From Vibrio crassostreae (GTDB lineage: Bacteria > Pseudomonadota > Gammaproteobacteria > Enterobacterales > Vibrionaceae): 64,000 nucleotides of DNA. A program made the position numbers and the translations under genes. Shown piece after piece: positions 42,952-53,600 of the stretch. The stretch is taken from positions 1,922,001-1,986,000 of the forward strand of contig NZ_AP025476.1 of the NCBI RefSeq assembly GCF_024347415.1, in the 5' to 3' direction. Within the stretch, counting starts at the first letter, position 1. Each line of letters opens with the position of its first letter. The notes under the pieces are model-generated. The model worked only from the letters and a program-made list of their open reading frames with translations. It searched no databases and was not told where the DNA came from.

Positions 42952-44322
42952 ATGAACCACCTACAAGCTACACTACAAACCATCAACCAATTCGTTTGGG
43001 GACCACCACTGCTTATTCTGCTAGTGGGTACAGGTATCTACTTTACTTTTCGCTTAGGCTTACTCCAGTTTAGACACCTCCCAACCGCACTAAAAATGGT
43101 ATTCAGCAAAGACAAATCCGGTACGGGTGATGTATCCAGTTTTGCCGCTTTGTGTACCGCGCTTTCAGCGACCATTGGTACTGGTAACATCGTTGGTGTA
43201 GCGACCGCAATCAAGATTGGTGGCCCTGGTGCCCTGTTCTGGATGTGGCTTGCCGCTGTATTTGGCATGGCGACCAAATACGCAGAATGTCTACTTGCTG
43301 TTAAATACCGCAGAACCGATAGCAATGGCGAAATGGTTGGCGGCCCTATGTACTATCTTCAATACGGTGTTGGCTCAAGAATATTGGCGGTGATGTTCGC
43401 TGTGTTCGCTTTGGGTGTTGCCTGCTTCGGTATTGGTACCTTCCCACAAGTTAACGCTATCTTAGATGCAACTGAAATCTCATTTGGCGCTTCTCGTGAG
43501 ATGTCTGCTGTCGTGCTTACGATATTGGTGGCGGTGGTAACCCTTGGTGGTATCCAATCTATCGCTAAAGTAGCAGGGAAAGTTGTTCCTACTATGGCGG
43601 TGATGTACGTCGTCGCGTGTTTAAGCGTTCTGATTTCAAATGCAGACCAACTACTGAATGCCATTACCCTTGTTGTTACCTCTGCGTTTACAAATACTGC
43701 GGCAACAGGCGGTTTCTTTGGTGCGAGCATCATGCTTGCTATCCAATCTGGTATTGCTCGTGGTGTATTCTCTAATGAATCTGGTTTAGGTAGCGCACCA
43801 ATGGCTGCGGCGGCTGCAAAAACAGATTCATGCGTAAAACAAGGTCTTGTCTCTATGACAGGTACCTTCTTCGACACCATCATCATTTGTACGATGACAG
43901 GTTTGGCACTTATCTTAACAGGCGCTTGGCAGACTGACCTTTCTGGTGCTGCGATGACCACTCATGCATTTGCTGTTGGTCTGAATGCAGACACGCTTGG
44001 CCCTATGCTGGTTTCAGTTGGCCTAATCTTCTTTGCGTTTACTACGATTTTAGGCTGGAACTACTACGGCGAGCGCTGTGTTGTTTTCTTGCTGGGTACT
44101 AAAGCAGTCTTACCTTATAAGATCATCTTCATTGCGTTGGTGGCTTCTGGTGCATTCTTGAAGCTCGACATGATCTGGATATTGGCAGATATCGTCAACG
44201 GCCTGATGGCAATTCCAAACCTAATCGGCCTTATCTTACTACGCCATGTTGTTATCGAAGAAACTAAGCTGTTCTTCAAACCTTTAACGTCTTCAAAAGA
44301 TTGTGAAGCTGTTAAAGCATAA
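42952..44322 (+). CDS. Riboswitch-controlled alanine/glycine:cation symporter
   Basis: 456 aa, AGCS family. Core motifs ALSATIGTGNIVGVATAIKI near 65-84, GGPGALFWMWLAAVFGMATK and RGVFSNESGLGSAPMAAAAA near 273. About 11 spans. Unlike the symporter at 39197 it has no extra signal segment. AAGGGG ribosome site seven bases before the ATG. Glycine riboswitch upstream and strong terminator downstream make it a single-gene unit. Confidence 0.93.
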   Translation: MNHLQATLQTINQFVWGPPLLILLVGTGIYFTFRLGLLQFRHLPTALKMVFSKDKSGTGDVSSFAALCTALSATIGTGNIVGVATAIKIGGPGALFWMWLAAVFGMATKYAECLLAVKYRRTDSNGEMVGGPMYYLQYGVGSRILAVMFAVFALGVACFGIGTFPQVNAILDATEISFGASREMSAVVLTILVAVVTLGGIQSIAKVAGKVVPTMAVMYVVACLSVLISNADQLLNAITLVVTSAFTNTAATGGFFGASIMLAIQSGIARGVFSNESGLGSAPMAAAAAKTDSCVKQGLVSMTGTFFDTIIICTMTGLALILTGAWQTDLSGAAMTTHAFAVGLNADTLGPMLVSVGLIFFAFTTILGWNYYGERCVVFLLGTKAVLPYKIIFIALVASGAFLKLDMIWILADIVNGLMAIPNLIGLILLRHVVIEETKLFFKPLTSSKDCEAVKA

Positions 44323-44340
44323 TCAGAATTGATTGAACCA

Positions 44341-44367
44341 AAGCCCGCATTCAAATGCGGGCTTTTT
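44341..44367 (+). terminator. Terminator of the second symporter
   Basis: AAGCCCGCAT / ATGCGGGCTT stem, TCAA loop, followed by TTTTTT. Confidence 0.9.
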
Positions 44368-44714
44368 TATATCCCTTCGATACTTAAACTGATTGAATTA
44401 TTACTATCGTATATCCACAAATAAAATAAGATTTTAATTAGACCACTGTTCTAATTAATTTATTGGTAAAGATTGAACCAAAACCCTCTAATTAAAAGCT
44501 CGCTAATAAAATCATCACTTAATTAGATGTTACTTATATTTAACAGATTGTGACTAAATGGCAGAGTTTCTTTCATAAACAAATAAAGAACGCTTTTGTT
44601 ATGACCACTCAAAAACACACCAGAATAAAACATGTGACTTTAATTCATATAATAGTCAGTTTATAGTCATCTAAATTGTTGAGAGAATTATAATAAAAAT
44701 AAAACGTTGGCTAT
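44368..44714. other. Promoter region of the ToxR-like gene
   Basis: About 350 AT-rich bases. No clear dyad or ORF. No strong ribosome site precedes the ATG at 44715. Confidence 0.4.
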
Positions 44715-45536
44715 ATGATCAGATTCGACCCGATTAAAAACCGTATTTATAACGACGAACGTTCTATTAAGATAGGATATCGTGAGACTCGCGTTTTAGA
44801 GTTATTACTTAAAAACTCACCTGAGATTGTGAACAAACAAGATATTATTAGCTTCGCATGGGGAAGCGAGTTCATTGGGGATACGTCACTTGCGAAGTGT
44901 ATCAGCTTACTTCGCCAAGGGTTCGTTAAGCTTGGTATCAGAGAAACACCCATCGTCACGGTGCCGAAGGTCGGTTACCGCCTTATCGACGAATGCGTCT
45001 TTATTGACTCGCAACCACAAAGCGAAACCACTGTTCCTCTCACTCCTGTGAGTGACAAAGTTCCACTCGGTCATAGTAGTATTGCTGCCTCTATTGCGAG
45101 CAACGATACACCTGAATCCAAATCGACTTCACTTGCCTATTCTCCACTTAGCTATTCTCAAGTCAGCTTATACAAAAACAGACTGTGTTACTTCATAACG
45201 GGCTGTTTGCTGTTGTCCTCGGCACTGTTGGCTTTTGCTAAGGTTCACGATAAAAGCCTTGGTGATATCACTCCCTTTAACCGACTTAATGAACAATGGG
45301 TTGGGCAGGTACAAGTTTTTCAAGAAACAGAGATGTCTTTGAGCCCAGAACTCGAGGCTATTCTCTACAAATACCAATGTGATTGCGTGGCATACATCAG
45401 CGATGAGCCAGGCTATTCAGAACTCTCCATGCTCAACAAGACAACACGTCAATCCATCAATATCTTTTACACAGCCACACAATTAGATCGAGCGAGTGAA
45501 GAGATAGCTTTATTCCTAAAGAGAGGCCAATTATGA
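44715..45536 (+). CDS. ToxR-like membrane-bound transcription regulator
   Basis: 273 aa. N-terminal winged helix of the OmpR/ToxR type (ETRVLELLLKNSPEIVNKQD, FIGDTSLAKCISLLRQGFVK, VTVPKVGYRLI at 80-91), a Ser/Thr-rich linker, one membrane span at 157-176 (LCYFITGCLLLSSALLAFAK), and a periplasmic domain of about 95 residues with a CDC pair. The next gene overlaps by four bases (ATGATG region) and codes for a small periplasmic partner, as in toxRS and vtrA-vtrC. Probable target is the aerolysin gene downstream. Confidence 0.85.
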   Translation: MIRFDPIKNRIYNDERSIKIGYRETRVLELLLKNSPEIVNKQDIISFAWGSEFIGDTSLAKCISLLRQGFVKLGIRETPIVTVPKVGYRLIDECVFIDSQPQSETTVPLTPVSDKVPLGHSSIAASIASNDTPESKSTSLAYSPLSYSQVSLYKNRLCYFITGCLLLSSALLAFAKVHDKSLGDITPFNRLNEQWVGQVQVFQETEMSLSPELEAILYKYQCDCVAYISDEPGYSELSMLNKTTRQSINIFYTATQLDRASEEIALFLKRGQL

Positions 45537-45994
45537 TGCCATTCGTAGCTCTGTTTTCCTCGTTAGCGTTATTGATTGGTATATGGAGTATTCCTTCTTC
45601 TCCTCCCCAAAAAGAGCACCGTTATCAACATAGCGTGGTAGACCTTGTGTTAGATGGAAATGTATTACGAACTGATGGACTCACCAAAATAAGTGATAAT
45701 AAGGTTCTGCATCTTATGTCCGTCCAAGATGACAACATGCCCGACCCGATTGTTCTACGATTTAGAGGAGAGGCAGGCCCTTCTCAATCCCTATTCTTTT
45801 CAATAGCTGGCACTATCGACTTAGTCTCGGTGCAAAAAATAAATAAAACGATGAATGACAGCTTATTGTCGCCCTACCTACTTATCAACAATGACCCTTT
45901 AACATTGAAGGTTGATATATTAAGTTCAAATGATCTATTTGCTATCATTCGAACATGTAATACAGGAAGAACTCAACTTTTGGCTAAACGATAA
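45533..45994 (+). CDS. ToxS/VtrC-like periplasmic partner
   Basis: 153 aa. N-terminal membrane anchor FVALFSSLALLIGIWSI, then a beta-rich periplasmic domain. ToxS and VtrC bind and stabilise the periplasmic half of their ToxR-like partner and can create a bile-salt pocket; assignment here rests on gene order, overlap, size and topology, since these partners diverge strongly in sequence. Confidence 0.65.
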   Translation: MMPFVALFSSLALLIGIWSIPSSPPQKEHRYQHSVVDLVLDGNVLRTDGLTKISDNKVLHLMSVQDDNMPDPIVLRFRGEAGPSQSLFFSIAGTIDLVSVQKINKTMNDSLLSPYLLINNDPLTLKVDILSSNDLFAIIRTCNTGRTQLLAKR

Positions 45995-46270
45995 TTTATC
46001 GCCGTTTGGCCATCAGATGAATTCATTCCGTTTTAATTAACACCGTTCTGAATATTACACATGAAAAACGAATGGTTATATTTATTACTGCATCAATAAA
46101 CATCTCTTGCATTTTGAGCATTAAATTAATCGAACGTTTAAAACACTGGATTAAATTTAAACATCCAAGTCTCATTTATCGCTTTACTGTTGACATTTAC
46201 ATCAAATAAAAACGATGTGAATAATATATCTCATTTCGTAATTAACCATTCACTTCGCTCGCGATTGACC

Positions 46271-46291
46271 ACGTCAAAAACTATTTGACGT
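46271..46291. promoter_or_regulatory. Palindrome upstream of the aerolysin gene
   Basis: Perfect 8-bp arms ACGTCAAA / TTTGACGT with spacer AACTA, 253 bases before the start codon. Candidate operator. Confidence 0.5.
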
Positions 46292-46405
46292 TAATGTATC
46301 AATCATAACGCCTCATTTTTCTAAAAACGGTTTGAGCCCTATCAAACATTTTCTTTTTAGTTACAGCCTCTTTCACCGAAAAAACAATTGAGACAATACA
46401 AACCA

Positions 46406-46439
46406 TTGAATTAAAAGGGTAATTTAATTCAACCCTTTT
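46406..46439 (+). promoter_or_regulatory. Two interlocked hairpins (alternative RNA folds)
   Basis: Stem 1 TTGAATTAAA (46406-46415) with TTTAATTCAA (46423-46432); stem 2 AAAAGGGT (46413-46420) with ACCCTTTT (46432-46439). Order 1a-2a-1b-2b with shared bases, so they exclude each other or form a pseudoknot. Located 105 bases before the aerolysin start. Confidence 0.45.
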
Positions 46440-46544
46440 CAGTATCTATCTATTTATCAACATGAAAAAGTGAACTTGTCTTGTTAATTGCACGGCACAA
46501 AAAACATTATCAAAATAGAAAAACTACAAATGAGGGAATTGTTA

Positions 46545-48023
46545 ATGATCCGAATAAACAGAAGTCTCTTAGCAACCGCAGTGTTGTCTGTTCTATCTAC
46601 TGGCGTAAACGCAAAAATTTACCCAGACCAAATAGTCCATGACCAACTTGGTGACGATGTATGTCGCTCTGGCTATCGCCCGTTAGACCGTTTTGAAGCG
46701 GAAGAGCAAAAGAGTGCTTTACTGGCTAGAATGGGCACTTGGCAGATCACAGGCTTAAAAGGAAACTGGGTGATCATGGGCCCGGGATACAACGGCCTTA
46801 TTAAACAAGACACAACCAACGGCAAAACGTTCTGCTATCCGAACAATGACCAGTCTGAAATTCCAAACTACTCTGCTAAATCGGTTCCAGAAGGCAGCGA
46901 GTTGGATGTTCAATACGAGTTGGTCAATAACCGTAACGACTTTGTTCGTCCGTTAAGCTATTTAGCTCACAACCTTGGTTACGCATGGGTTGGCGGCAAT
47001 AATAGTCAGTACGTGGGTGAAGACATGACGATCAACCGCTCTGGCGACAGCTGGGTGATACAAGGAAACAATGGTGGTTCTTGTAGTGGTTATCGCTGTG
47101 GGGAGAAAACCAAAATCACCGTCGACAACTTTGCCTACACCGTTAACGACGACAATTTTTGGCATGGCGATGTTGTTGAATCTGACCGTGAACTAGTGAA
47201 GACCGTTTACGCGACAGCAAGAAACAACAGTAATATCGCGCAACAAGTGGTTGTCGACCTGAAAGTAGATGAATCAACAAACTGGTCGAAAACGAACAGC
47301 TACGGATTCTCACAAAGTGTTCAAACAGAGAATACGTTTAAGTGGCCTCTTGTTGGCGAAACTAAGCTCACCATTAAGTTCGAAGCCAACCAAAGCTTCT
47401 CTAAATCCAATGGTGGCTCCACTAGCGAGCAAGTGACACTTCAAGCGCGCCCTATGGTTCCAGCAAACTCAGAGCTACCGATTCGAGTTGAGTTGTATCG
47501 TTCAAGTATCTCCTACCCTTACCGATTCAACGCCGACATTAGTTACGACGTTGAGTTTAACGGTTTCCTTCGTTGGAGTGGCAACGCATGGCACACACAT
47601 CCGGATAACCGCCCTTACAAAGCCCACACCTTCACTATGGGTCGCGGCAGTGATAAATCTGCAGACATTCGCTACCAATGGGATCACCGATACATTCCAG
47701 GTGAAACCAAATGGTGGGACTGGGGCTGGGCAATTAAAGAAGCGGGCTTATCTAGCATGCAATACGCAACAGGCGGAAGCTTACGTCCCTTCCACTCTTA
47801 CGTATCGGGTGATTTCTACGCAGACTCTCAATTTGCAGGCACCATTGAGATTGGCCAAGCAACACCGATTGCCAACAATCTACGCAGCAAAAGAAGCACT
47901 GATTCCGTCAACGAAACGACTGAGCGCATTGGCGATATTGAAGTCACTACCAACTTCAATGCTGATGAGTTGAGTGACTTAGGTTTCGAAGGTGCTGAGA
48001 TGAACATCAGTGTCGTGGAATAG
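46545..48023 (+). CDS. aerA: Aerolysin (pore-forming toxin precursor)
   Basis: 492 aa from the ATG at 46545 with GAGGG nine bases upstream. Signal peptide 1-23 (..STGVNA|KIYPDQ). Close match to Aeromonas proaerolysin along its length: lobe 1 (GYRPLDRFEAEEQKS), WVIMGPGYNGLIK, SYLAHNLGYAWVGGNNSQYV, the stem region NWSKTNSYGFSQSVQTENTF, FLRWSGNAWHTHPDNRP, and SIRYQWD-like segment DIRYQWDHRYIPGETKWWDW. The activation loop keeps a furin-type site RSKR|S, leaving a 42-residue C-terminal peptide. Secreted, binds GPI-anchored proteins, forms heptameric pores. Terminator downstream. Confidence 0.95.
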   Translation: MIRINRSLLATAVLSVLSTGVNAKIYPDQIVHDQLGDDVCRSGYRPLDRFEAEEQKSALLARMGTWQITGLKGNWVIMGPGYNGLIKQDTTNGKTFCYPNNDQSEIPNYSAKSVPEGSELDVQYELVNNRNDFVRPLSYLAHNLGYAWVGGNNSQYVGEDMTINRSGDSWVIQGNNGGSCSGYRCGEKTKITVDNFAYTVNDDNFWHGDVVESDRELVKTVYATARNNSNIAQQVVVDLKVDESTNWSKTNSYGFSQSVQTENTFKWPLVGETKLTIKFEANQSFSKSNGGSTSEQVTLQARPMVPANSELPIRVELYRSSISYPYRFNADISYDVEFNGFLRWSGNAWHTHPDNRPYKAHTFTMGRGSDKSADIRYQWDHRYIPGETKWWDWGWAIKEAGLSSMQYATGGSLRPFHSYVSGDFYADSQFAGTIEIGQATPIANNLRSKRSTDSVNETTERIGDIEVTTNFNADELSDLGFEGAEMNISVVE

Positions 48024-48116
48024 CTACACCGTCAATAATTAGGCTGCAAATAACTACGCTGTGAAGAACTTCGTTGTTTAATAAGCGCGGCACAAATCTA
48101 CAAGCAATAAAACGCA

Positions 48117-48142
48117 AAAGCCCACGACACGTCGTGGGCTTT
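48117..48142 (+). terminator. Bidirectional terminator after aerA
   Basis: Perfect 12-bp arms AAAGCCCACGAC / GTCGTGGGCTTT, 2-nt loop, between convergent genes. Confidence 0.88.
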
Positions 48143-48168
48143 CATATGTTCTATTAACAAACAGTGAA

Positions 48169-48804
48169 CTACACAGGTTCTTCCATCAGAAGCTTAACGC
48201 CCAGCCCCACCAGCACCATACCAGTCACGCCTTCCATCCACTTCATAAAGCTCGCATTCTTTAGCAAGTTTTTAGCCGAGTTAAGCGCACCAGCCAAGCC
48301 ACATTGCCACACCATCGCAATCATAAAGTGGACCGAAGCCATCAACATAGATTGTAATAACGGCGAACCTTCAGGGTTTACGAACTGAGGCAGAAAAGCC
48401 AAATAGAAAACCGCTGTTTTGGGGTTAAGCACATTAGATAAGAAACCTTCACGCAAAGAACGTTTGGCACTGTAGGCTTGATGCGCTTGCTCACCAACTT
48501 TCAACCCGCCGCCATTTTTCATCAAAGCGCGTAAACTGCTTAAACCAAGCCAGATCAGGTAAACCGCACCTACCATCTTAACGGCTTGAAAGAGTTCAGC
48601 TGACTGGGCGAGGATTGCAGATATACCCACAGCAGAGAAAAACGCGTGTACATACAAGCCGCTACAAATACCAAAGCTGGTCATACAACCGTCAGCTAAG
48701 CCAGAACGGCTCGTATTGCGAATTACCAATGCCGTATCTAAGCCCGGCGTTAGCGTTAAAATAGTGATGGCAATCAGAAATGCCTCAAAGTTCAAAATAT
48801 CCAT
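48169..48804 (-). CDS. LysE/RhtB-family amino acid exporter
   Basis: 211 aa from the ATG at 48804 (MDILNFEAFLIAITILTLTP); the longer frame adds an Asn/Asp-rich stretch coded by a repeated AATGAC and is unlikely. Six spans and family motifs TPGLDTALVIRNTSRSGLAD near 19-38 and GFLSNVLNPKTAVFYLAFLP near 118. Probably exports threonine, homoserine or a similar amino acid. No clear Shine-Dalgarno. Confidence 0.85.
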   Translation of the reverse strand: MDILNFEAFLIAITILTLTPGLDTALVIRNTSRSGLADGCMTSFGICSGLYVHAFFSAVGISAILAQSAELFQAVKMVGAVYLIWLGLSSLRALMKNGGGLKVGEQAHQAYSAKRSLREGFLSNVLNPKTAVFYLAFLPQFVNPEGSPLLQSMLMASVHFMIAMVWQCGLAGALNSAKNLLKNASFMKWMEGVTGMVLVGLGVKLLMEEPV

Positions 48805-49115
48805 ATCATTGTCATTGTCATTGTTGTTCAGCGATCCATCATCAATACCGCTTATCTGAACAATTCGCAAGCAACAATTGCCATCAGCTATACAACTCAC
48901 TGATTTTGTGCACAATGGTACAGTTTAATTTGTTAACAAATAGTAAATTACTGGCATATCACTGCCCTACCTTGTTTAGGCTATATCTTCTACTAAGAAG
49001 AACTGCCTCAGAAACAAAGTGAAGTGACCAACTTCAAAGTACTTAACATCGAGATGCCCCTTAAACTGATGCAGCCTTATGGGTCATTTAAAGAAACCAA
49101 ATTAAGAGTAGTCAA
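48805..49115. other. Divergent promoter region
   Basis: About 310 bases between lysE-like and peptidase genes. Near 48806-48830 a repeated AATGAC/GTCATT hexamer. No ORF; nothing else seen. Confidence 0.4.
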
Positions 49116-50594
49116 ATGAGCGCATTCAAAAAACTAGTCGAACACTCTCAAAAATGTTCACGCTTTCAGCACCTAGCCTCTATTTGTGGTTGGGACCAAG
49201 CTTCCATGATGCCGACTGGTGGCAATCAAGCACGTAGTGAAGCGATGGCCGAGCTTTCTGTTCATATTCACGGTCTAATGACTCAGCCACAACTCGGCGA
49301 TTGGATTGCAGACGCTGAAAACGAAGCATTAAACAACGAGCAACAATCGTCCCTACGTGAAATCAAACGCCAATGGCAACAAGCTAACCTACTTCCAGAA
49401 AAACTGGTTGAAGCGAAATCTCTAGCGGGTTCAAAATGTGAACATGCGTGGCGTAGCCAACGTGGGGAAAACGACTGGGTTGGTTTTGAAAAGAACTGGC
49501 GTGAAGTGGTTGAGCTATCGCGCGAAGAAGCACAAATCCGCGCAGACGCCGCTAACTTAACCCCTTATGATGCGATGCTGGATATCTACGAACCGGGCAC
49601 CAGCTCTGCTTCGCTTGATATCTTGTTTGCAGACGTTAAAACCTGGCTACCAAACCTGATTGACGAAGTCATCGAAAAACAGTCGAGCGAGCAATTTAAC
49701 GCGCCATCTGGTATCTACTCGACAGAGAAGCAAAAAGCACTTGGTCTAGAAGTGATGAAGCTTCTACAATTCGATTTTGAACACGGCCGACTAGATGAAA
49801 GTGTTCACCCGTTCTGTGGCGGCGTGCCTTCAGACGTGCGTATCACAACTCGCTACGATGAAGCTGAATTCGTTCAAAGCTTAATGGGCATCGTCCATGA
49901 AACGGGCCATGCACGTTACGAACAAGGTTTACCTAAACACCTAGCGGGCCAACCAGCAGGTGAGGCTCGCTCTATGGGTATCCATGAATCTCAGTCTCTG
50001 TTCTTCGAAATGCAAGTTGGTCGCAGCGATCCATTCATCGGACACTTAGCCAACCTAGCAGGACAACAGTTCTCAGGCTCAGAATTTGAGAAAGATAACT
50101 TCCAGAAGATCTACACTCGCGTGAAGAAAGACTTCATCCGTGTTGATGCCGATGAGCTGACCTACCCAGCGCACGTTATCTTACGTTACGAAATTGAACG
50201 TGACTTGATCAACGGCAAAATCAAACACACTGATGTCCCAGAACTTTGGAACACTAAGATGCAGTCTTACCTTGGTTTAAGCACTCAAGGCAACTTCACT
50301 AATGGCTGTATGCAAGACATTCACTGGACAGACGGCGCATTCGGCTACTTCCCGTCTTACACACTAGGTGCGATGTACGCAGCTCAGTTCATGGCGGCAA
50401 TGAAGAAAACGGTGGATGTGAACTCAGTGATTGAAAGCGGTGATCTATCCCCTATCTTCACTTGGCTAGAATCGAACATTTGGAGCAAAGGTAGCCTGCT
50501 GAGTACCGACGATTTGGTGAAAGGCGCAACGGGTGAAACACTCAATGCTGAGCACTTTAAACAGCATTTGATGAACCGTTATTTGAAAGGTTAA
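49116..50594 (+). CDS. M32 metallocarboxypeptidase (carboxypeptidase Taq type)
   Basis: 492 aa, all helical. Zinc motif HETGH at 261-265 with the third ligand Glu in GIHESQS at 289-295; M32 hallmarks HPFCGGVPSDVRITTRY (231-247) and IRVDADELTYPAHVILRYE (near 346-364). Cytoplasmic, removes C-terminal residues except proline. Monocistronic. Confidence 0.93.
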   Translation: MSAFKKLVEHSQKCSRFQHLASICGWDQASMMPTGGNQARSEAMAELSVHIHGLMTQPQLGDWIADAENEALNNEQQSSLREIKRQWQQANLLPEKLVEAKSLAGSKCEHAWRSQRGENDWVGFEKNWREVVELSREEAQIRADAANLTPYDAMLDIYEPGTSSASLDILFADVKTWLPNLIDEVIEKQSSEQFNAPSGIYSTEKQKALGLEVMKLLQFDFEHGRLDESVHPFCGGVPSDVRITTRYDEAEFVQSLMGIVHETGHARYEQGLPKHLAGQPAGEARSMGIHESQSLFFEMQVGRSDPFIGHLANLAGQQFSGSEFEKDNFQKIYTRVKKDFIRVDADELTYPAHVILRYEIERDLINGKIKHTDVPELWNTKMQSYLGLSTQGNFTNGCMQDIHWTDGAFGYFPSYTLGAMYAAQFMAAMKKTVDVNSVIESGDLSPIFTWLESNIWSKGSLLSTDDLVKGATGETLNAEHFKQHLMNRYLKG

Positions 50595-50602
50595 GCATAG
50601 CG

Positions 50603-50634
50603 GCCAGTAGACGTTAGAACAATGATCTACTGGC
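50603..50634. terminator. Hairpin between convergent genes
   Basis: GCCAGTAGA / TCTACTGGC arms with a 14-nt loop, no long T-run. Serves either gene end. Confidence 0.6.
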
Positions 50635-50659
50635 TCGTTTCTGGACAAACCTTTTGGGA

Positions 50660-53600
50660 TTATGAAAGCTTGTCTATATATCCCTCGATATCAACATCAT
50701 CAATTAGCCCGTCTGGTAAGTAGCGCTTAGCATAACTTAGGTAAGTTCCGCTAGTGAGCAATAATTTAAACACGTCTTTATCAATGTGCCCGCCTAATGC
50801 CATTTTAGACATGATGTGGATAGCCTCACTTAGCGATTTGGCTTTCTTATAAGGTCGGTCGGCAGCGGTTAGCGCCTCAAAAATATCGGCTACTGCAAGA
50901 ATACGCTCAGGAATCGACAACTCTTTCCCAGTCAAGCCTCTCGGATAACCAAAGCCTTCCATCGCCTCATGGTGAGTCGTCGCATAGCGAGGAACGCGCT
51001 CAAGCTCGGGCGGGAATGGGATGCTCTCCAACATTTTGATTCCACTTCTCATGTGTTCATTAATCTTAAAGCGCTCTTCTGCCGATAATGTGCCACGCTG
51101 TACAGCTAAGTTATATAACTCACCATGGTTATAGAGAATATCGGGCACCTTCATATTGATACCAAACTCAGGGTCGATATAAAACGGCTGTTCACGTTCA
51201 ATCACATGTTCAGGGCGATCGGTCAGTAATTTCTCTACTGCTGGTGTCGCTTTAAACTGATAACGCGCTTCCTCTAATGGAGATAAACCCAATCCACGAT
51301 CGAAGTATCGCACCCACTCTTTTTCAGCCAGTTCATGCAGACGTGCAATATCTTGATCAGACATGAATTCTGCCCCTACGTTAGCGTTGGCAATAAAATT
51401 AAACTCTTCGGTAAGTACTGCAAATTCTTGTTGTAATGCTTGTTCTGGCTGCCCATCAACGCCCAGTTCTTGCAAGTTTTTGAGTAAGTATTGGATTTGT
51501 ATATCTCGCCACAGCACCTCAAAGCGCATACGAACTTCGTGGATTCGGTTATAGTTGGTTTCTAATTTACTGCCTTTATCGACCACAAACTCTGGCGTCG
51601 CAATTTTGCCACAATCATGTAGCCAAGCGGCGATACGAAACTCACGTCGTTCTTCATCATTTTCAAAAGCAAACCCTTTAAACAAAGCTTGCTCGGATTT
51701 CTCGGCGGCTTCAGACAACATCAGAGCAATCTCTGGTACACGGTTACAATGGCCCGCTGTATAGTGAGATTTTTCATCGATCGCGCGCGCGATAAGTTGA
51801 ATCACAGACTCAAAAAACTCATTTTGACGCTGCTCAAATTGCTGTAGCGAATGACTACCTCTCATCAGAGATAAACCAAGCTGATGAATTTCTTCAATAC
51901 GGGAATGAACACGCTGCACTTTTTCGTACTCACGATCTTTAACGAACCTGACCTGTTTTCTTAATGCATTAATTGGCTCCGAAATAGGTTTTGCCATTGC
52001 CCACGCAATTGGGATTAAGAGAGTAAGCACAAGGAATGACGCACCAACTGCGTAAACTACCGTTTCATTTACGCCTGCCATTAAGTGGGCTTTAGGAATC
52101 ACAACAGCAAAATAACGCCCCTCTTTATGTGTCAACTTAGCAACATAGACATATTTCTCGACACCATGGACTGATACCAAGCGCACTGAATTAACAAATG
52201 TTGGATCTTTTGCGAATTCAAGAAGTTCCTCGTATGGCACAAAAGTATAAGTTGACTGGGCTGTACTACCCTTAAACCATTTTTCACGCAGCTCAGTTCT
52301 CTGCTCTGGCGTAATAGCGCTGACCGCAAGATTAATTATCTCAACTAAAGCTCTTTGATCTTCATTTATTAAGTAATAAAAGGCGTTCGGAATATTGGGC
52401 CCTTTAAGCAAATTAATTACCAAATTTTGGCGGAACGTTTCGCGTATCTTGTTTGTCAAAATTTTTTGAATATCAAGCACAGCAACAATATCGCCATTCA
52501 ATACACCATCAATCGCGTCGTGCAATGAAGCGTAACTAATGATGGTCATTTGGGGATAAGCTTCTTCCAAATCATCTTGAATGCTCCACCCTTTCAGCAA
52601 ACCAATCCGAGTTTGCTTTACTTGCTCTAGGGTATTGATGTGTTGGTTTTCCTTCTTAGTCAGAAAAGCAAACTTAGCGTGATATAAAGGTTTACCAACC
52701 ACACCAATACTAGAAAGATCGTCTTGATCGGCAACAGAGTGAAGAATGTCAATATTTCCGCTATCAAAGTCTTTCACAAGCTCATTCCAGCTACGGCCGT
52801 TCACAAACCTAAATTTTAAGCCTGTCATTTCCGATATCATTTTGAATAAGTCTATTGCGAATCCATTCGGACGCCCACCCACGGCAAAGTCGACCGGGCC
52901 CCAGTTGTTTTGGTTTGACACTGTTAGTTCCGGAGCTTGATCGACTAACATTCGCTGCTCATCGGTCAAATCCACTGGAGAGACTGATGGTAACCGCCCT
53001 TCAAGATCCACCACTTTATTCGTTGCAATCAACTGCCCATTTTCTTGATAGATAAAGGCTTCAGCCTCTGGGGCTTTCTTGTTTTTAACAAATCGATTAG
53101 TCAATTGCGCTTCTAAAGAGGAAAGGAGGATATCTACACCCACCACAGTTTTTGAACCCGGTACTTTGATTGAAAAAGTTTCACCTGAGACTTTTAGCGT
53201 ATTAAACAAGTAAGGCGATGTGTTATAAGTTTCATCATATTCAGCATTTTCAAACCAACTACGCTGAGTGGGGATAAAATTACTCGACTCATTCGAGGTA
53301 TGTCGTGAATTAAAATTCTCATCGTAATAGATACTCACCTTACTACGTTCTCGATTCACTCCGCGGTGAACTATAAGCAACCACTTATCACCGGGTTTCG
53401 CCTTCACACGCGAACGAACCTCCTTAGAAGAAAGATTAATCAGCTGGAAGAAATCGTTATTTTCTTTAGCCACAAAAATACTATGGATACTAGACTCTCT
53501 CACTAACAATTGAGACAAAGGGACAATGATACTCTCTTCCGGTGTATCCACGCCGATCAGAGATACCAGTTGAGCGCCCCTCCGCGTTATGTTGTCAGCT

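Larger units (their letters stand above)
45995..46544. other. Regulatory region upstream of the aerolysin gene
   Basis: About 550 AT-rich bases with several dyads: GTTTAAA ... TTTAAAC (46136-46161), ACGTCAAA-N5-TTTGACGT (46271-46291) and the interlocked hairpins at 46406-46439. T-N-A-A-A type repeats that ToxR-family proteins favour are frequent, but the base composition makes them unreliable. Confidence 0.5.

Noticed and set aside
43359..43961. 200-codon minus-strand ORF within the second symporter gene
   Set aside because: Antisense frame kept open by codon bias of a membrane protein; the sense gene is unambiguous.
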